From an uncultured Clostridia bacterium (lineage in GTDB: Bacteria > Bacillota > Clostridia > Christensenellales > CAG-1252): 39,883 nucleotides of DNA. The notes under the pieces were generated by a model. The model saw nothing but the letters and a program-made list of their open reading frames with translations, was not told the origin of the DNA and did not search any database. The stretch is taken from contig CALYRM010000001.1 in NCBI GenBank assembly GCA_945482995.1, positions 65,413 to 105,295 on the forward strand. Direction: 5' to 3'. Both the position numbers and the translations under genes were made by a program. Within the stretch, counting starts at the first letter, position 1, and each line of letters begins with the position of its first letter. Positions 23,610 through 33,087 of the stretch are shown one piece after another.

Positions 23610-23671
23610 AGTTTAATTTTGGTGTTGCAAAATGATTTAATAGCACTTTGCACGTTGAATTAAGCAAAAGC

Positions 23672-25462
23672 TTACTTCGCAAACGCCTTTAAATATAATT
23701 CCTTATAGAACCCATTTTTATCCATAAGCTCTTGATGATTGCCTTGTTCGATAATTTTGCCGTCTTTCATAACAAGAATAATATCCGCATCGACAATGGT
23801 TGATAATCTATGTGCAACAATGAACGATGTTTTGCCCTTGGTGAGTTCGGCAAATGCTCGTTGAATTTTCATTTCGGTACGTGTATCTATACTTGAAGTT
23901 GCCTCGTCAAGTATCAAGATAGGGGGCAATCTTAACATAACTCTCGTAATGCAGAGTAGTTGTCTTTCTCCTTCGGAAAGTCCACCAAATTCTTCAATAT
24001 AGGTGTCGTATCCCTTAGGTAATCTCATGATAAAGCTATGAGCGTTTACAGCTTTCGCGGCGGCGATAATTTCTTCGTCGGTGGCGTCCGGCTTGCCGAA
24101 AGCGATATTTTCTTTAACAGTTCCTGCCTTTAACCAAGTTTCTTGAAGCACCATACCGTAGCCATTGCGTAGCGAGTGTCTTGTAACTTCTTTGATATTT
24201 TGATTGTCAACCCTTATTTCTCCGTCGTCAACTTCGTAAAACCTAAGAAGTAGGTTGATAAGTGTGCTTTTTCCGCAACCTGTCGGACCGACAATAGCGA
24301 CGTGCGTACCTTGTTTAGCGTCAAGATTCAGTCCTTTTATCAATTCTCTATTTTTATCATAAGAGAAAGCCACGTTTTCAAGTTTAACATCGCCCTTTAC
24401 GTTTTCCAAATTACGAGCATTTGTCAAAACAAATTCAGAGGGCAAGTTCAACAATTCGAATACTCTCGAAGCTGAAATTATTGCGTTCTGCATTTCTGTG
24501 ATAACGCCGCTAATTTCATTAAACGGCTTGGTGTATTTATTTGCATAAGCGAGCAACGATGATAGGTTGCCGACGGTAAACGTTGCCAAAAGTCCGATTG
24601 AATTAAATGAACCAAGACAAGCGAATGCACCCGATAGCACAACGGCGGTGTATACGATTGAATTTACAAATCTTGTTGTCGGATTAGTAAGAGATGAAAA
24701 GAAAACCGCCTTAGTTGAGCATTTTTCCAGTCTATTGTTGATTTCGTCAAATTTTGCTATGGTGTTTTCTTCCTGCGAATAAGCCTTAACCGTTTTTTGG
24801 TTAGTTACGATTTCGTTGATAAGCCCTGTGATTTCGCCCGAAACTGTCGCTTGTTCCTTGAACTTTGAGTGAGTCTTTTTGACAATGAATTTCGCTGTAA
24901 ATAGACTTAACGGCGTTAAAACTACTACAATGGTAGCGATAATCGGGTTTACAATATACATGAACACCAATGTTGTTAAAATGGTAACTACACCTGTAAA
25001 AAGTTGTGTAATGCCAAGCAACAAACCGTCTGCAAGCTTTTCTACGTCTGCAATAACTCTGCTTACAATATCGCCGTAGGAATGTGAATCGATATATGAA
25101 AGCGGAAGGGTTTGCAACTTATTGAAAGCGTCCTTGCGAATGTTTTGCACAAGCTTAAACACAATTTTATTGTTTATTAAGTCGGTTAACCATTCAAAAA
25201 CGGCGGCAACGGCTATTATAGCAAGGGTAATTAATGCAAGAATAATAATCTTAGAAATATCGACGTTTCCCACGCCAATCATGAGGTCAATCATTTTACC
25301 GACCATAATAGGCACATAGAGCGAGCCGACAGCAGAAATTCCGCTAAGTAAAAAAGATAAAATGATAAGGGGCGTAAACGGTTTTAGGTAAGCACCTAAT
25401 TGTTTTAGCGTTTGTTTTGTCGAATTATTTTTTTGTTTTAGGGGATTTTCACTCATTGTCAT
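23672..25462 (-). CDS. ABC exporter half-transporter, subunit with consensus ATPase site
   Basis: The protein has 596 residues: an N-terminal six-helix exporter domain (about 30-320) and a C-terminal nucleotide-binding domain with Walker A 'GPTGCGKST', signature 'LSEGERQLL' (canonical LSGGQ replaced), Walker B with catalytic Glu 'ILILDEATS', and the switch His in 'IVAHRLST'. It pairs with the next-upstream gene (25449-27182), which it overlaps by 14 bases, to form a heterodimeric exporter of the BmrCD/TM287-288 type. The substrate is unknown; drugs or lipids are typical. Two ATGs (25462 and 25456) are possible starts. Confidence 0.9.
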   Translation of the reverse strand: MTMSENPLKQKNNSTKQTLKQLGAYLKPFTPLIILSFLLSGISAVGSLYVPIMVGKMIDLMIGVGNVDISKIIILALITLAIIAVAAVFEWLTDLINNKIVFKLVQNIRKDAFNKLQTLPLSYIDSHSYGDIVSRVIADVEKLADGLLLGITQLFTGVVTILTTLVFMYIVNPIIATIVVVLTPLSLFTAKFIVKKTHSKFKEQATVSGEITGLINEIVTNQKTVKAYSQEENTIAKFDEINNRLEKCSTKAVFFSSLTNPTTRFVNSIVYTAVVLSGAFACLGSFNSIGLLATFTVGNLSSLLAYANKYTKPFNEISGVITEMQNAIISASRVFELLNLPSEFVLTNARNLENVKGDVKLENVAFSYDKNRELIKGLNLDAKQGTHVAIVGPTGCGKSTLINLLLRFYEVDDGEIRVDNQNIKEVTRHSLRNGYGMVLQETWLKAGTVKENIAFGKPDATDEEIIAAAKAVNAHSFIMRLPKGYDTYIEEFGGLSEGERQLLCITRVMLRLPPILILDEATSSIDTRTEMKIQRAFAELTKGKTSFIVAHRLSTIVDADIILVMKDGKIIEQGNHQELMDKNGFYKELYLKAFAK

Positions 25463-27182
25463 TACCCCCTTTGCCGAATTGCGAATAATAAATCTCCGAA
25501 TACTCCTTGCAAGAGTTTATTAACTCTTGATGAGTCCCTAAGCCAACCATTTTACCGTCGTCAAGTACGATAATTTTATCTGCATTCAAAACTGCCGAAG
25601 CTCTTTGCGATACGATAAAAGTCGTAGGCTTATTTTCCATTTCGGTTATAGCCTTTCTTAGAGCCGCGTCGGTTGCATAGTCAAGAGCAGATGAACTATC
25701 GTCAAGAATAAGTATATCGGGATTCCCAACCAAACCACGAGCAACGGTGAGCCTTTGTCTTTGACCGCCGGAAAAATTACGTCCGTCTTGCGCAACTACT
25801 GCGTCAAGTCCGCCGTCCTTATTTTCGACAACCTCTTTGCATTGAGCAATTTCCAAGGCTTGCCAAAGCCTGTCGTCAGATTCCAATCCGCCCCACAGTA
25901 GGTTTTCTCTAATTGAACCCGAAAACAAAGTTGCTTTTTGTGGTACTATGTGTATTTTTTTTCTAAGTTCGGCAGGATCTTGCGTCAAAACATTTTTGCC
26001 GTCAATCAAAACTTCGCCGTCCGAACACAAATAAAATCTCGGAATAAGGTTGACCAAACTCGTTTTTCCCGAGCCCGTACCGCCAATTATTCCAACGGTT
26101 TCACCCTTATTTACAGTGAAGCTTATATTTGTAAGTGAGGGAGCGCCTGCGTTATCGTATATTAGCGAAACGTTCTTAAATTCAACAACAGCATTAGAGT
26201 GTGTTTGCTCTATCTCTTCAACAACAGGCTCGCCGGATTCCATATCCAAAACTGATTGTACCCGTTTTCCTGAAGCAATGGATTTTGTGATATTCAAAAT
26301 CAATCTAGCAAGTTTGATAAGCTCAATCAAAATTTGCGACATGTAGTTAAAAAGCGCTACGACCTCGCCTTGAGTAAGTGTGCCGATATTGACTTCAACC
26401 GCTCCGAATCGCATAATCAAAACGATAGCAACGTTAACTACTGCAAATGTGAGCGGATTAAGTAAAGACGCTATCCTTCCGGTTTTTATTTGTTCAGTGG
26501 TAAGCTCTTCGTTTTTTGCGTTAAAAATATTCTTTTCGGCTTCTTCTCTATTGAAAGCCCTAACCACTCTTGAACCCGTAAGGTTGTTTCTAACTCCCAT
26601 CAGCACGCCGTCTAGCTTGCCTTGAATCTTTTTATATAGAGGTATATTTATGAGCATAATTCCACCCACAATCAAGCCCAAAAGCAAAATAGCGACTACG
26701 AAAATTGACGATATTTTTGCGTCTATCGTCATTGCAAAAATGAGCGAACCGAAAACTATAAACGGCGATCTCAATACAAGACGAAGCGTCAAATTTACGC
26801 CCGATTGTATTTGATTGATATCCGATGTGATTCTTGTAATAAGAGTAGGCGCACCTAATTTGTCTAAAGTTGAGTAAGGGAATGATTGAATTTTGACGAA
26901 AAGTTCACGTCTAACTTTTGTACCGAAGCCAACAGAGGCTTTGGCTGCAAAAAACTGTGCGCAAACCGCAAAAGCCAAACCCAACGTGCCAAACAGCAAA
27001 AGAATACCGGAAGCGCTCCAAATAAAACCGTCGTCTTTATTAGGAATACCTTGGTCTATAATTTTGGCAACAACCAAAGGAACAAAAAGCTCCATTGCCG
27101 ATTCCAAGAACTTAAATATAGGCGATAACACACATTCCTTGCGGTAGTCGCCCAAGTATCTTAAAATATTGTTTTTCTTCAC
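25449..27182 (-). CDS. ABC exporter half-transporter, subunit with degenerate ATPase site
   Basis: The protein has 577 residues with a six-helix exporter domain and a nucleotide-binding domain. Walker A 'GGTGSGKTS' and signature 'FSGGQRQRL' are canonical, but the catalytic Glu after Walker B is Asp ('LILDDSSSALD') and the switch His is Gln ('FIVSQRASAV'). In heterodimeric exporters this is the degenerate subunit: it supplies its good signature to the partner's active site. It is first in the operon, starts with GTG (27182), and has a perfect consensus promoter. The product is integral to the cell membrane. Confidence 0.9.
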   Translation of the reverse strand: MKKNNILRYLGDYRKECVLSPIFKFLESAMELFVPLVVAKIIDQGIPNKDDGFIWSASGILLLFGTLGLAFAVCAQFFAAKASVGFGTKVRRELFVKIQSFPYSTLDKLGAPTLITRITSDINQIQSGVNLTLRLVLRSPFIVFGSLIFAMTIDAKISSIFVVAILLLGLIVGGIMLINIPLYKKIQGKLDGVLMGVRNNLTGSRVVRAFNREEAEKNIFNAKNEELTTEQIKTGRIASLLNPLTFAVVNVAIVLIMRFGAVEVNIGTLTQGEVVALFNYMSQILIELIKLARLILNITKSIASGKRVQSVLDMESGEPVVEEIEQTHSNAVVEFKNVSLIYDNAGAPSLTNISFTVNKGETVGIIGGTGSGKTSLVNLIPRFYLCSDGEVLIDGKNVLTQDPAELRKKIHIVPQKATLFSGSIRENLLWGGLESDDRLWQALEIAQCKEVVENKDGGLDAVVAQDGRNFSGGQRQRLTVARGLVGNPDILILDDSSSALDYATDAALRKAITEMENKPTTFIVSQRASAVLNADKIIVLDDGKMVGLGTHQELINSCKEYSEIYYSQFGKGGNDNE

Positions 27183-27219
27183 AAAAAACCGCCATTAAAT
27201 TTTATCTACTTTATTTAAA

Positions 27220-27248
27220 ATTATATCAACTAACCACGCCCATGTCAA
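27220..27248 (-). promoter_or_regulatory. Perfect consensus promoter of the ABC exporter operon
   Basis: On the minus strand TTGACA (plus-strand 27243-27248) and TATAAT (27220-27225) are separated by 17 bases. It lies 38 bases upstream of the GTG start and is divergent from the ileS promoter. Confidence 0.75.
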
Positions 27249-27328
27249 CAGATAAAGAAAATAGTTCGTTATGTTACTTTATAATGATATGCTAGCAACA
27301 TATTTAATAGTAAAATATTTAAAAGTAC

Positions 27329-27358
27329 TTGACTATAAGGCTTTTTTTAGAGCATAAT
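27329..27358 (+). promoter_or_regulatory. Probable promoter of the ileS-leuS operon
   Basis: TTGACT (27329-27334), an 18-base spacer and CATAAT (27353-27358) precede the structured leader. One mismatch in each box. Confidence 0.45.
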
Positions 27359-27371
27359 ATTATTTGGGTTA

Positions 27372-27453
27372 AATAGGCTACGTTTTCTGTTTTTAAACTT
27401 ATAGTTTAAAGGTCTTAGACTTTAAACGTGAAAAAAAATATAAAAAGCCTATT
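27372..27453 (+). promoter_or_regulatory. Structured ileS leader RNA with mutually exclusive hairpins
   Basis: An 8 bp closing stem AATAGGCT (27372-27379)/AGCCTATT (27446-27453) surrounds three related 7-mers. TTTAAAC (27392-27398) can pair with GTTTAAA (27404-27410); alternatively GTTTAAAG (27404-27411) pairs with CTTTAAAC (27420-27427), helped by GTC/GAC in the loop. The two inner hairpins exclude each other. There is no T-run, so it is not a simple terminator, and no T-box consensus is seen although T-boxes usually govern ileS in Firmicutes. The structure ends 13 bases before the TTAGGAG site. Its role in regulation is inferred. Confidence 0.45.
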
Positions 27454-27477
27454 AGAAAATAATCGTTAGGAGTATTT

Positions 27478-30400
27478 ATGAGAAAAGAAACATCTTCCCC
27501 CGATTTTGTGGGTATCGAACATTCTCTGCTTGAAAAATGGAAGTCAACAAACCTATTCGCGAAGATAGTCGCTAAGAACGAAAACGGTCCTCGTTTCCGT
27601 TTTTTGGACGGCCCTGTTACCGCAAACAATCGTTTGGGTATACACCACATTTGGGGTAGAACGTTAAAGGACATTACGATTAAATATAACGCAATGATCG
27701 GCAAGAGTTGTCAATACCAAAACGGATTTGACGCTCAAGGTATGTGGGTAGAAGTAAACGTCGAGAAGGAATTGGGCTTGAACGGTAAGCCGGAAATTGT
27801 CGGCTACGGTTTAGACAAGTTTACCAATAAATGTATGGAAAGGGTTAAGTTTTTTGCAAATGCGATTACCGAACAAAGCATCCGTACGGGACAATTTATG
27901 GATTGGGATAACAGCTACTTTACCAACACAGACGAGAATATCACAAGCATTTGGGCATTTTTGAAGATATGCGACGAAAAGGGATATATCGTTCGAAAGA
28001 AGCGTCCTATGGTATGGTGTCCGCGCTGCGGAACAAGCATTTCCGAACATGAAATGAGCGGTAGCTACAAGGACGTTATTCATACCGCAATACTCTTGAA
28101 ATTGCCGGTTATTGGAAAAGATTTCAAAATGGTTGCTTGGACGACCACACCTTGGACGTTGACCGCAAACGTTGCGCTTGCCGTAAATCCGGACCTTACA
28201 TATGTAAAAGTAAGACAAGCATCGGGCGAATTGTTGGTATTAGGTAAGGATTCACTTTCCATGCTAAAAGGTGACGGCGAAATAATAGAGGAGTTCAAGG
28301 GCTCGGAATTGGTAGGCTTGGAATATGAAACCTGCTTCCCGGAATTGCCTTTACAACAGTTTACACACAAGGTTTTACCTTGGGAAGACGTAGTTGCGGG
28401 AGAAGGTAGCTGTATCGTTCACATTGCCCCGGGCTGTGGTCAAGAAGACTTCGAACTCGGAAAGAGATATGATTTACCGCAAATTTCACCAATCAATGAC
28501 GCAGGTGTCATTTTGGATAATTTCGGCGAATTTTCCGGTATGCTCACCACCGAATACGGCGAAGTTAGCGGTATTCGTAGACCACCGCTTGTCGACAAGG
28601 TTATAAATAGATTGTCCGCAGACGGTAAGTTAGTTTATGCTCATAAGTATAAGCACAGTTATCCATATTGTTGGAGATGTAAAACCGACTTGGTTTACAA
28701 ACTTATCGATACTTGGTATATCGCAATGGATGACTTGCGTCCAAAACTTATCAAAGCGCTAGACGAAGTTGAATTTAAACCTGAATTTGCAAGAAAGAGA
28801 ATGTTAGATTGGCTCAACAATATGGGCGATTGGAATATCAGCCGTAGTCGTTTCTATGGACTACCGTTACCTTTCTATATTTGTCCTAAGTGCGGTAAAC
28901 GTCACGTTATAGGCTCGATTGAAGAGTTAAAGGCAAAGGCTGTTGACGCTAGAAAGGTTGACAAGCTTCCGAATATTCACCGTCCTTGGATTGACGACGT
29001 AACCATTAAGTGCGATAACTGTGGCGAAGAGGTTAAGCGTATTCCCGAGGTTGGCGACTGTTGGTTGGACGCTGGTATTACACCATTCTCTACGAAGAAG
29101 TACTTTACCGACAAGAAATATTTTGAACAAAACTACCCGTCCGATTATGTTTGCGAAATGATAGAGCAAATTAAACTTTGGTTCTACTCTATTTTAGTAA
29201 TGGGCGTTACAATAACAGGAAAAGCACCATTCAAAAAAATATGTACTTACCAATATGTTTTGGACGAGAACGGCGGAGAATTCCACAAGAGCGGTGGCAA
29301 TACCCTTGATTGTACCGACGTTTGCGACAAGTTCGGCGCAGATCCGATCAGATATTTATATGCAGGCGCAAACCCAACTCAAGATATGAGGTTTGGTGAA
29401 ACCTTGATTACCGAAGCTAAGCGTAAACTTATCGCTTTTTGGAATATTTACGGCTTCTTCAACACATATGCAGTTATTGATACCCCCGATTTGGCGCATT
29501 ATAAGCCCGATTACAACAGTTTAAGCTTAGTTGATAAGTGGCTAATCAATAGAGTTAATAAGTTTGTTACACTAAGCAACGAATACTACAAAGCAAACGA
29601 ATATTATAAGGCTGTACAAGAATTCGAGATATTGACGGACGATATAAGTAATTTCTACATTCGTGTAAACCGTCCTCGTTTTTGGAAATCGGGTGGCGAC
29701 GACCAAATGAACGCATATTATTGTTTGTATCACGCAATCAAAAATATGCTGTTGGTTATGGCTCCGATTATTCCGTTCTTAACCGAGTATATCTGGAATA
29801 ATACAGTTGCCGAATTAGAACCGAGCGAGCCACAAAGTATTCATCTTGCAAGTTTCCCCGAGGCAAAGGAAGTAGACGAAACGCTACTTACAATGGTTGA
29901 AGAAGCAAGACAAATCATTTACTTGGGACTTAAAATTCGTAACGAGAACAAAATCAAGATTAAACAACCGCTCAAAACCCTTTATATCAAAGGCGGCAGC
30001 GACTTTATTGCCGCAGGCGAGTTTATGAAAGAGCAAATTATGAGCGAATTAAATGTCAAGGAAATCGAAGCCGTTGAAAGCGACGATAAATTCAATACGC
30101 GTTCACTTGTTTTGAATTTCCGCAAAGCGGGCGCAGTGTTGCGTAAGGACGTAAACACCGTCAAAAACTTGTTGTTATCGGCAACCGAGGAACAATCGAA
30201 TAGATATGTTGAAGAATACCTAAAGGGCGCTGCCGTATCGGTAGACGGATATGGTGAAGTACCAAGTGATATTTTGGAATTAAAGTTTGCGCCACGTGCA
30301 GAGTTTGCAATTGTAGTCGAAGGCAACAACACTGTAGTTTTGGATATCGAAATTGACGAAACGCTTGCCGAAGAGGGAACCTTGAGAGAATTGATTCGTT

Positions 30401-30618
30401 ACGTGCAGGTTGCAAGAAAAGAAGCCGATTTACAAATTGACGATAGAATTTGCCTATCGATTACAGGCAGCGGCGTAGAAGAATTAGTCGATAAATACAA
30501 AGAAACAATCAAGACCGAAACCCTTGCACTTAAACTTAACGAAGGCGGCGAATATACGTTTTCGAAAGAAGTAGACGTCAACGGCGAATGTATTATCAAG
30601 GTTGGCAAGGCAAAATAG
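27478..30618 (+). CDS. ileS: Isoleucyl-tRNA synthetase, eukaryote/archaea-like type with variant KMSKS
   Basis: The protein has 1046 residues and is a class I synthetase that charges tRNA-Ile. The HIGH motif appears as 'GIHH' in 'NNRLGIHHIWGRTLKD' (residues 54-57). The CP1 editing region carries 'AWTTTPWTLTANVALAV' and Cys knuckles ('WCPRCG', 'YCWRC', 'ICPKCGK', 'KCDNCG'). The KMSKS position is 'FHKSGGN' (602-608), so the first Lys-Met is missing. A tRNA-anticodon-binding alpha-helical domain follows and the C-terminus is long. The type-2 layout is of the kind that is often insensitive to mupirocin. It is the first gene of an operon with leuS, 21 bases downstream. TTAGGAG precedes the ATG. 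Confidence 0.9.
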   Translation: MRKETSSPDFVGIEHSLLEKWKSTNLFAKIVAKNENGPRFRFLDGPVTANNRLGIHHIWGRTLKDITIKYNAMIGKSCQYQNGFDAQGMWVEVNVEKELGLNGKPEIVGYGLDKFTNKCMERVKFFANAITEQSIRTGQFMDWDNSYFTNTDENITSIWAFLKICDEKGYIVRKKRPMVWCPRCGTSISEHEMSGSYKDVIHTAILLKLPVIGKDFKMVAWTTTPWTLTANVALAVNPDLTYVKVRQASGELLVLGKDSLSMLKGDGEIIEEFKGSELVGLEYETCFPELPLQQFTHKVLPWEDVVAGEGSCIVHIAPGCGQEDFELGKRYDLPQISPINDAGVILDNFGEFSGMLTTEYGEVSGIRRPPLVDKVINRLSADGKLVYAHKYKHSYPYCWRCKTDLVYKLIDTWYIAMDDLRPKLIKALDEVEFKPEFARKRMLDWLNNMGDWNISRSRFYGLPLPFYICPKCGKRHVIGSIEELKAKAVDARKVDKLPNIHRPWIDDVTIKCDNCGEEVKRIPEVGDCWLDAGITPFSTKKYFTDKKYFEQNYPSDYVCEMIEQIKLWFYSILVMGVTITGKAPFKKICTYQYVLDENGGEFHKSGGNTLDCTDVCDKFGADPIRYLYAGANPTQDMRFGETLITEAKRKLIAFWNIYGFFNTYAVIDTPDLAHYKPDYNSLSLVDKWLINRVNKFVTLSNEYYKANEYYKAVQEFEILTDDISNFYIRVNRPRFWKSGGDDQMNAYYCLYHAIKNMLLVMAPIIPFLTEYIWNNTVAELEPSEPQSIHLASFPEAKEVDETLLTMVEEARQIIYLGLKIRNENKIKIKQPLKTLYIKGGSDFIAAGEFMKEQIMSELNVKEIEAVESDDKFNTRSLVLNFRKAGAVLRKDVNTVKNLLLSATEEQSNRYVEEYLKGAAVSVDGYGEVPSDILELKFAPRAEFAIVVEGNNTVVLDIEIDETLAEEGTLRELIRYVQVARKEADLQIDDRICLSITGSGVEELVDKYKETIKTETLALKLNEGGEYTFSKEVDVNGECIIKVGKAK

Positions 30619-30639
30619 AAAGGTTAAAGGAATACAAAA

Positions 30640-33051
30640 ATGAAAGAATACAATTTTAAAGAAATAGAAAAGAAATGGCAGGACATATGGGAAAAAGAAG
30701 GTAGATACGAAGTCGCCAATCACCAAGAGGGAAAGGAAAATTGCTACATCTTGATAGAGTTCCCATATCCGAGCGGAAAGGGCTTGCATACAGGTCACAT
30801 TCGTTCGTATGCATCAATGGATGCCGTTGCTCGTAAAAAGAGATTGCAGGGCTATAACGTATTATTCCCAATGGGCTGTGACTCTTTTGGACTTGAAGCC
30901 GAAAGAACTGCAATCAGAGAACATAAACTTCCACAAGAAATTGTTGCAAGAAATATCGCTACCTTCAAATCACAATTAAAGACGGTTGGATTGTCCTTTG
31001 ACTGGTCAAGAGAATTAAGCACCGCCGATCCTAAGTATTATAAGTGGACACAATGGCTATTTTTGCAATTCTACAAAAAAGGTCTTGCCGAAAAACGCAC
31101 TACCACAATAAACTGGTGTCCGAACTGTGGAGTTTTGGCAAATGAGGAAATCGAGGACGGTCGTTGCTGTCAATGCGGTCAAGAAACCACTCAAAAGCCC
31201 AAAGCACAATGGGTATTAAAAATGACCGAGTATGCAGATAGACTTGACAAAGATCTCGATCAAACCAACTACATGGAGCATATCAAGCTTGGTCAAAGAA
31301 ATTGGATAGGCAGAAGCGAAGGCGTTCAAGTTAAGTTCAAAATAGTGCAAGGTGGCGAGTTTGAAATATTCACCACTTGTATAGAAACGATATATGGTAT
31401 TACCTTTATGGTACTTGCACCCGAGCATCCATTGGTAGAAGGCTTTTTGAATAAAATTCAAAATAGAGAGGAAGTCGAAAAATACATTGCTGACGCACGC
31501 AAAAAAAGCGATTTTGAACGTACCGAAATGGTTAAAACAAAGACCGGTTGCGAGTTAAAAGGTATAACTTGTATCAACCCGGTAAACGGCAAAGAGGTTC
31601 CGCTATTTATAGGTGACTTCGTATTGGCTAACTACGGTACAGGTGCAGTTATGGCTGTTCCGGCACATGACCAAAGAGACTATGAGTATGCAAAGGCTCA
31701 TAACATAGATATGATTCAAGTAATCGACGGCGCAAGCATTAGCGAAAAGGCTTTTGAAAAACACGATTATTTGGGCGTAGGATGTAAGCTTATGAATAGC
31801 CAAGAATTTACGGGAATGACCGTTGAAGAGGCAAAGGAAGCAATTACACAAAAACTTGAAAAAGCAGGAATCGCAAAGAGAGTATTAAATTTCAGAATGA
31901 GGGATTGGATATTCTCAAGACAACGTTATTGGGGCGAACCGATCCCAATGATTAATTGCCCGAAATGCGGTTGGGTACCCGTTCCCGAAGAAGACTTGCC
32001 CGTAACGCTTCCAATAGTTGATAGCTACGAGCCGACTAAAGACGGCGAATCTCCTTTGTCTGTAATTGACGAATGGGTAAACGTTAAATGTCCTTGTTGC
32101 GGTGGCGCAGCAAAAAGAGAAACCGACACAATGCCGGGTTGGGCAGGTAGTAGCTGGTATTTCCTAAGATATTGCGATGCTCATAACGACAAAGAATTTG
32201 CTAGTCAGGACGCATTGAAAGCTTGGTTACCTGTCAATCTCTATAACGGCGGTAACGAGCACACCAATAGACACCTACTATATGCACGGTTTTGGGTAAA
32301 ATTCCTTTATGATATAGGCTTATCTCCCGTCTCCGAACCGTTTATGTCAAGAGTAAGCCAAGGTATAATTTTAGGTTCAAACGGCGTTAAAATGAGCAAA
32401 TCATTGGGCAACGTAGTCGATCCTAGAGACGTCATCAACGAGTACGGCGCAGATAGTTTGAGACTATGGGAAGCCTTTATCGGCGACTATTTCGCAACCT
32501 GTTCTTGGGACGATAACGGCACAAAGGCTTGTAACAAATTCCTAAACAAGGTATGGGGTTTGCAAGCGGTTTTGACCGATAGCGAAGAAATGACAAAGGA
32601 ACTTGAATATATCCTTCATACGACAATAAAGAAGGTTACCGAGGATATAGACAACTGCAAGTTTAACACAGCCGTTGCTCAACTTATGACCTGCGTAAAC
32701 GAAATGACAAAACTGGGTAAGGTAAGTAGAGAAGATTACCGTACTTTGCTTCTATTGCTCAATCCGTTCGCACCGCACATAACTGAAGAATTGTGGAACG
32801 AATGTGGATTTAAACCTAACTTTATAGATGCAAAATGGCCAACCTATGACGAAAAGAAACTTGTCAAAGCTGAAGTCGAAATTGTAGTTCAAGTCAACAG
32901 CAAGATAAAAGCAAGAATGGTAATTCCGCAAACCGCAACCGAACAAGAAGTTCTTGAAAAATCCCTTGCAGAACTATCCATTCCAAGAGAAAACGTTATC
33001 AAGGTTATCTACATTGCAGGAAGGTTAATGAATTTAATAGTAAAGAAATAA
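30640..33051 (+). CDS. leuS: Leucyl-tRNA synthetase
   Basis: The protein has 803 residues, the normal bacterial length. It charges tRNA-Leu. HIGH is 'HTGH' (residues 50-53, in 'FPYPSGKGLHTGH'). A zinc knuckle 'CPNCG..CCQCG' follows. The editing domain has 'GTGAVMAVPAHDQRDYEYA' with the conserved Asp, but its Thr-rich peptide reads 'TTCIETIYG' where most LeuRS have TTRPDT. KMSKS is perfect ('KMSKSLGN', 584-588). The C-terminal 'IVVQVNSKIKARMVIP' is typical. AAAGGA precedes the ATG by about 9 bases. It is the second gene of the ileS-leuS operon and ends before a perfect terminator. Confidence 0.95.
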   Translation: MKEYNFKEIEKKWQDIWEKEGRYEVANHQEGKENCYILIEFPYPSGKGLHTGHIRSYASMDAVARKKRLQGYNVLFPMGCDSFGLEAERTAIREHKLPQEIVARNIATFKSQLKTVGLSFDWSRELSTADPKYYKWTQWLFLQFYKKGLAEKRTTTINWCPNCGVLANEEIEDGRCCQCGQETTQKPKAQWVLKMTEYADRLDKDLDQTNYMEHIKLGQRNWIGRSEGVQVKFKIVQGGEFEIFTTCIETIYGITFMVLAPEHPLVEGFLNKIQNREEVEKYIADARKKSDFERTEMVKTKTGCELKGITCINPVNGKEVPLFIGDFVLANYGTGAVMAVPAHDQRDYEYAKAHNIDMIQVIDGASISEKAFEKHDYLGVGCKLMNSQEFTGMTVEEAKEAITQKLEKAGIAKRVLNFRMRDWIFSRQRYWGEPIPMINCPKCGWVPVPEEDLPVTLPIVDSYEPTKDGESPLSVIDEWVNVKCPCCGGAAKRETDTMPGWAGSSWYFLRYCDAHNDKEFASQDALKAWLPVNLYNGGNEHTNRHLLYARFWVKFLYDIGLSPVSEPFMSRVSQGIILGSNGVKMSKSLGNVVDPRDVINEYGADSLRLWEAFIGDYFATCSWDDNGTKACNKFLNKVWGLQAVLTDSEEMTKELEYILHTTIKKVTEDIDNCKFNTAVAQLMTCVNEMTKLGKVSREDYRTLLLLLNPFAPHITEELWNECGFKPNFIDAKWPTYDEKKLVKAEVEIVVQVNSKIKARMVIPQTATEQEVLEKSLAELSIPRENVIKVIYIAGRLMNLIVKK

Positions 33052-33087
33052 CAGATTTTATAAAAACTGTTATCCAAACCATTAAAA

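Noticed and set aside
27360-27477. T-box riboswitch before ileS
   Set aside because: No TGGNACCGCG-type antiterminator sequence and no T-run terminator in the leader.
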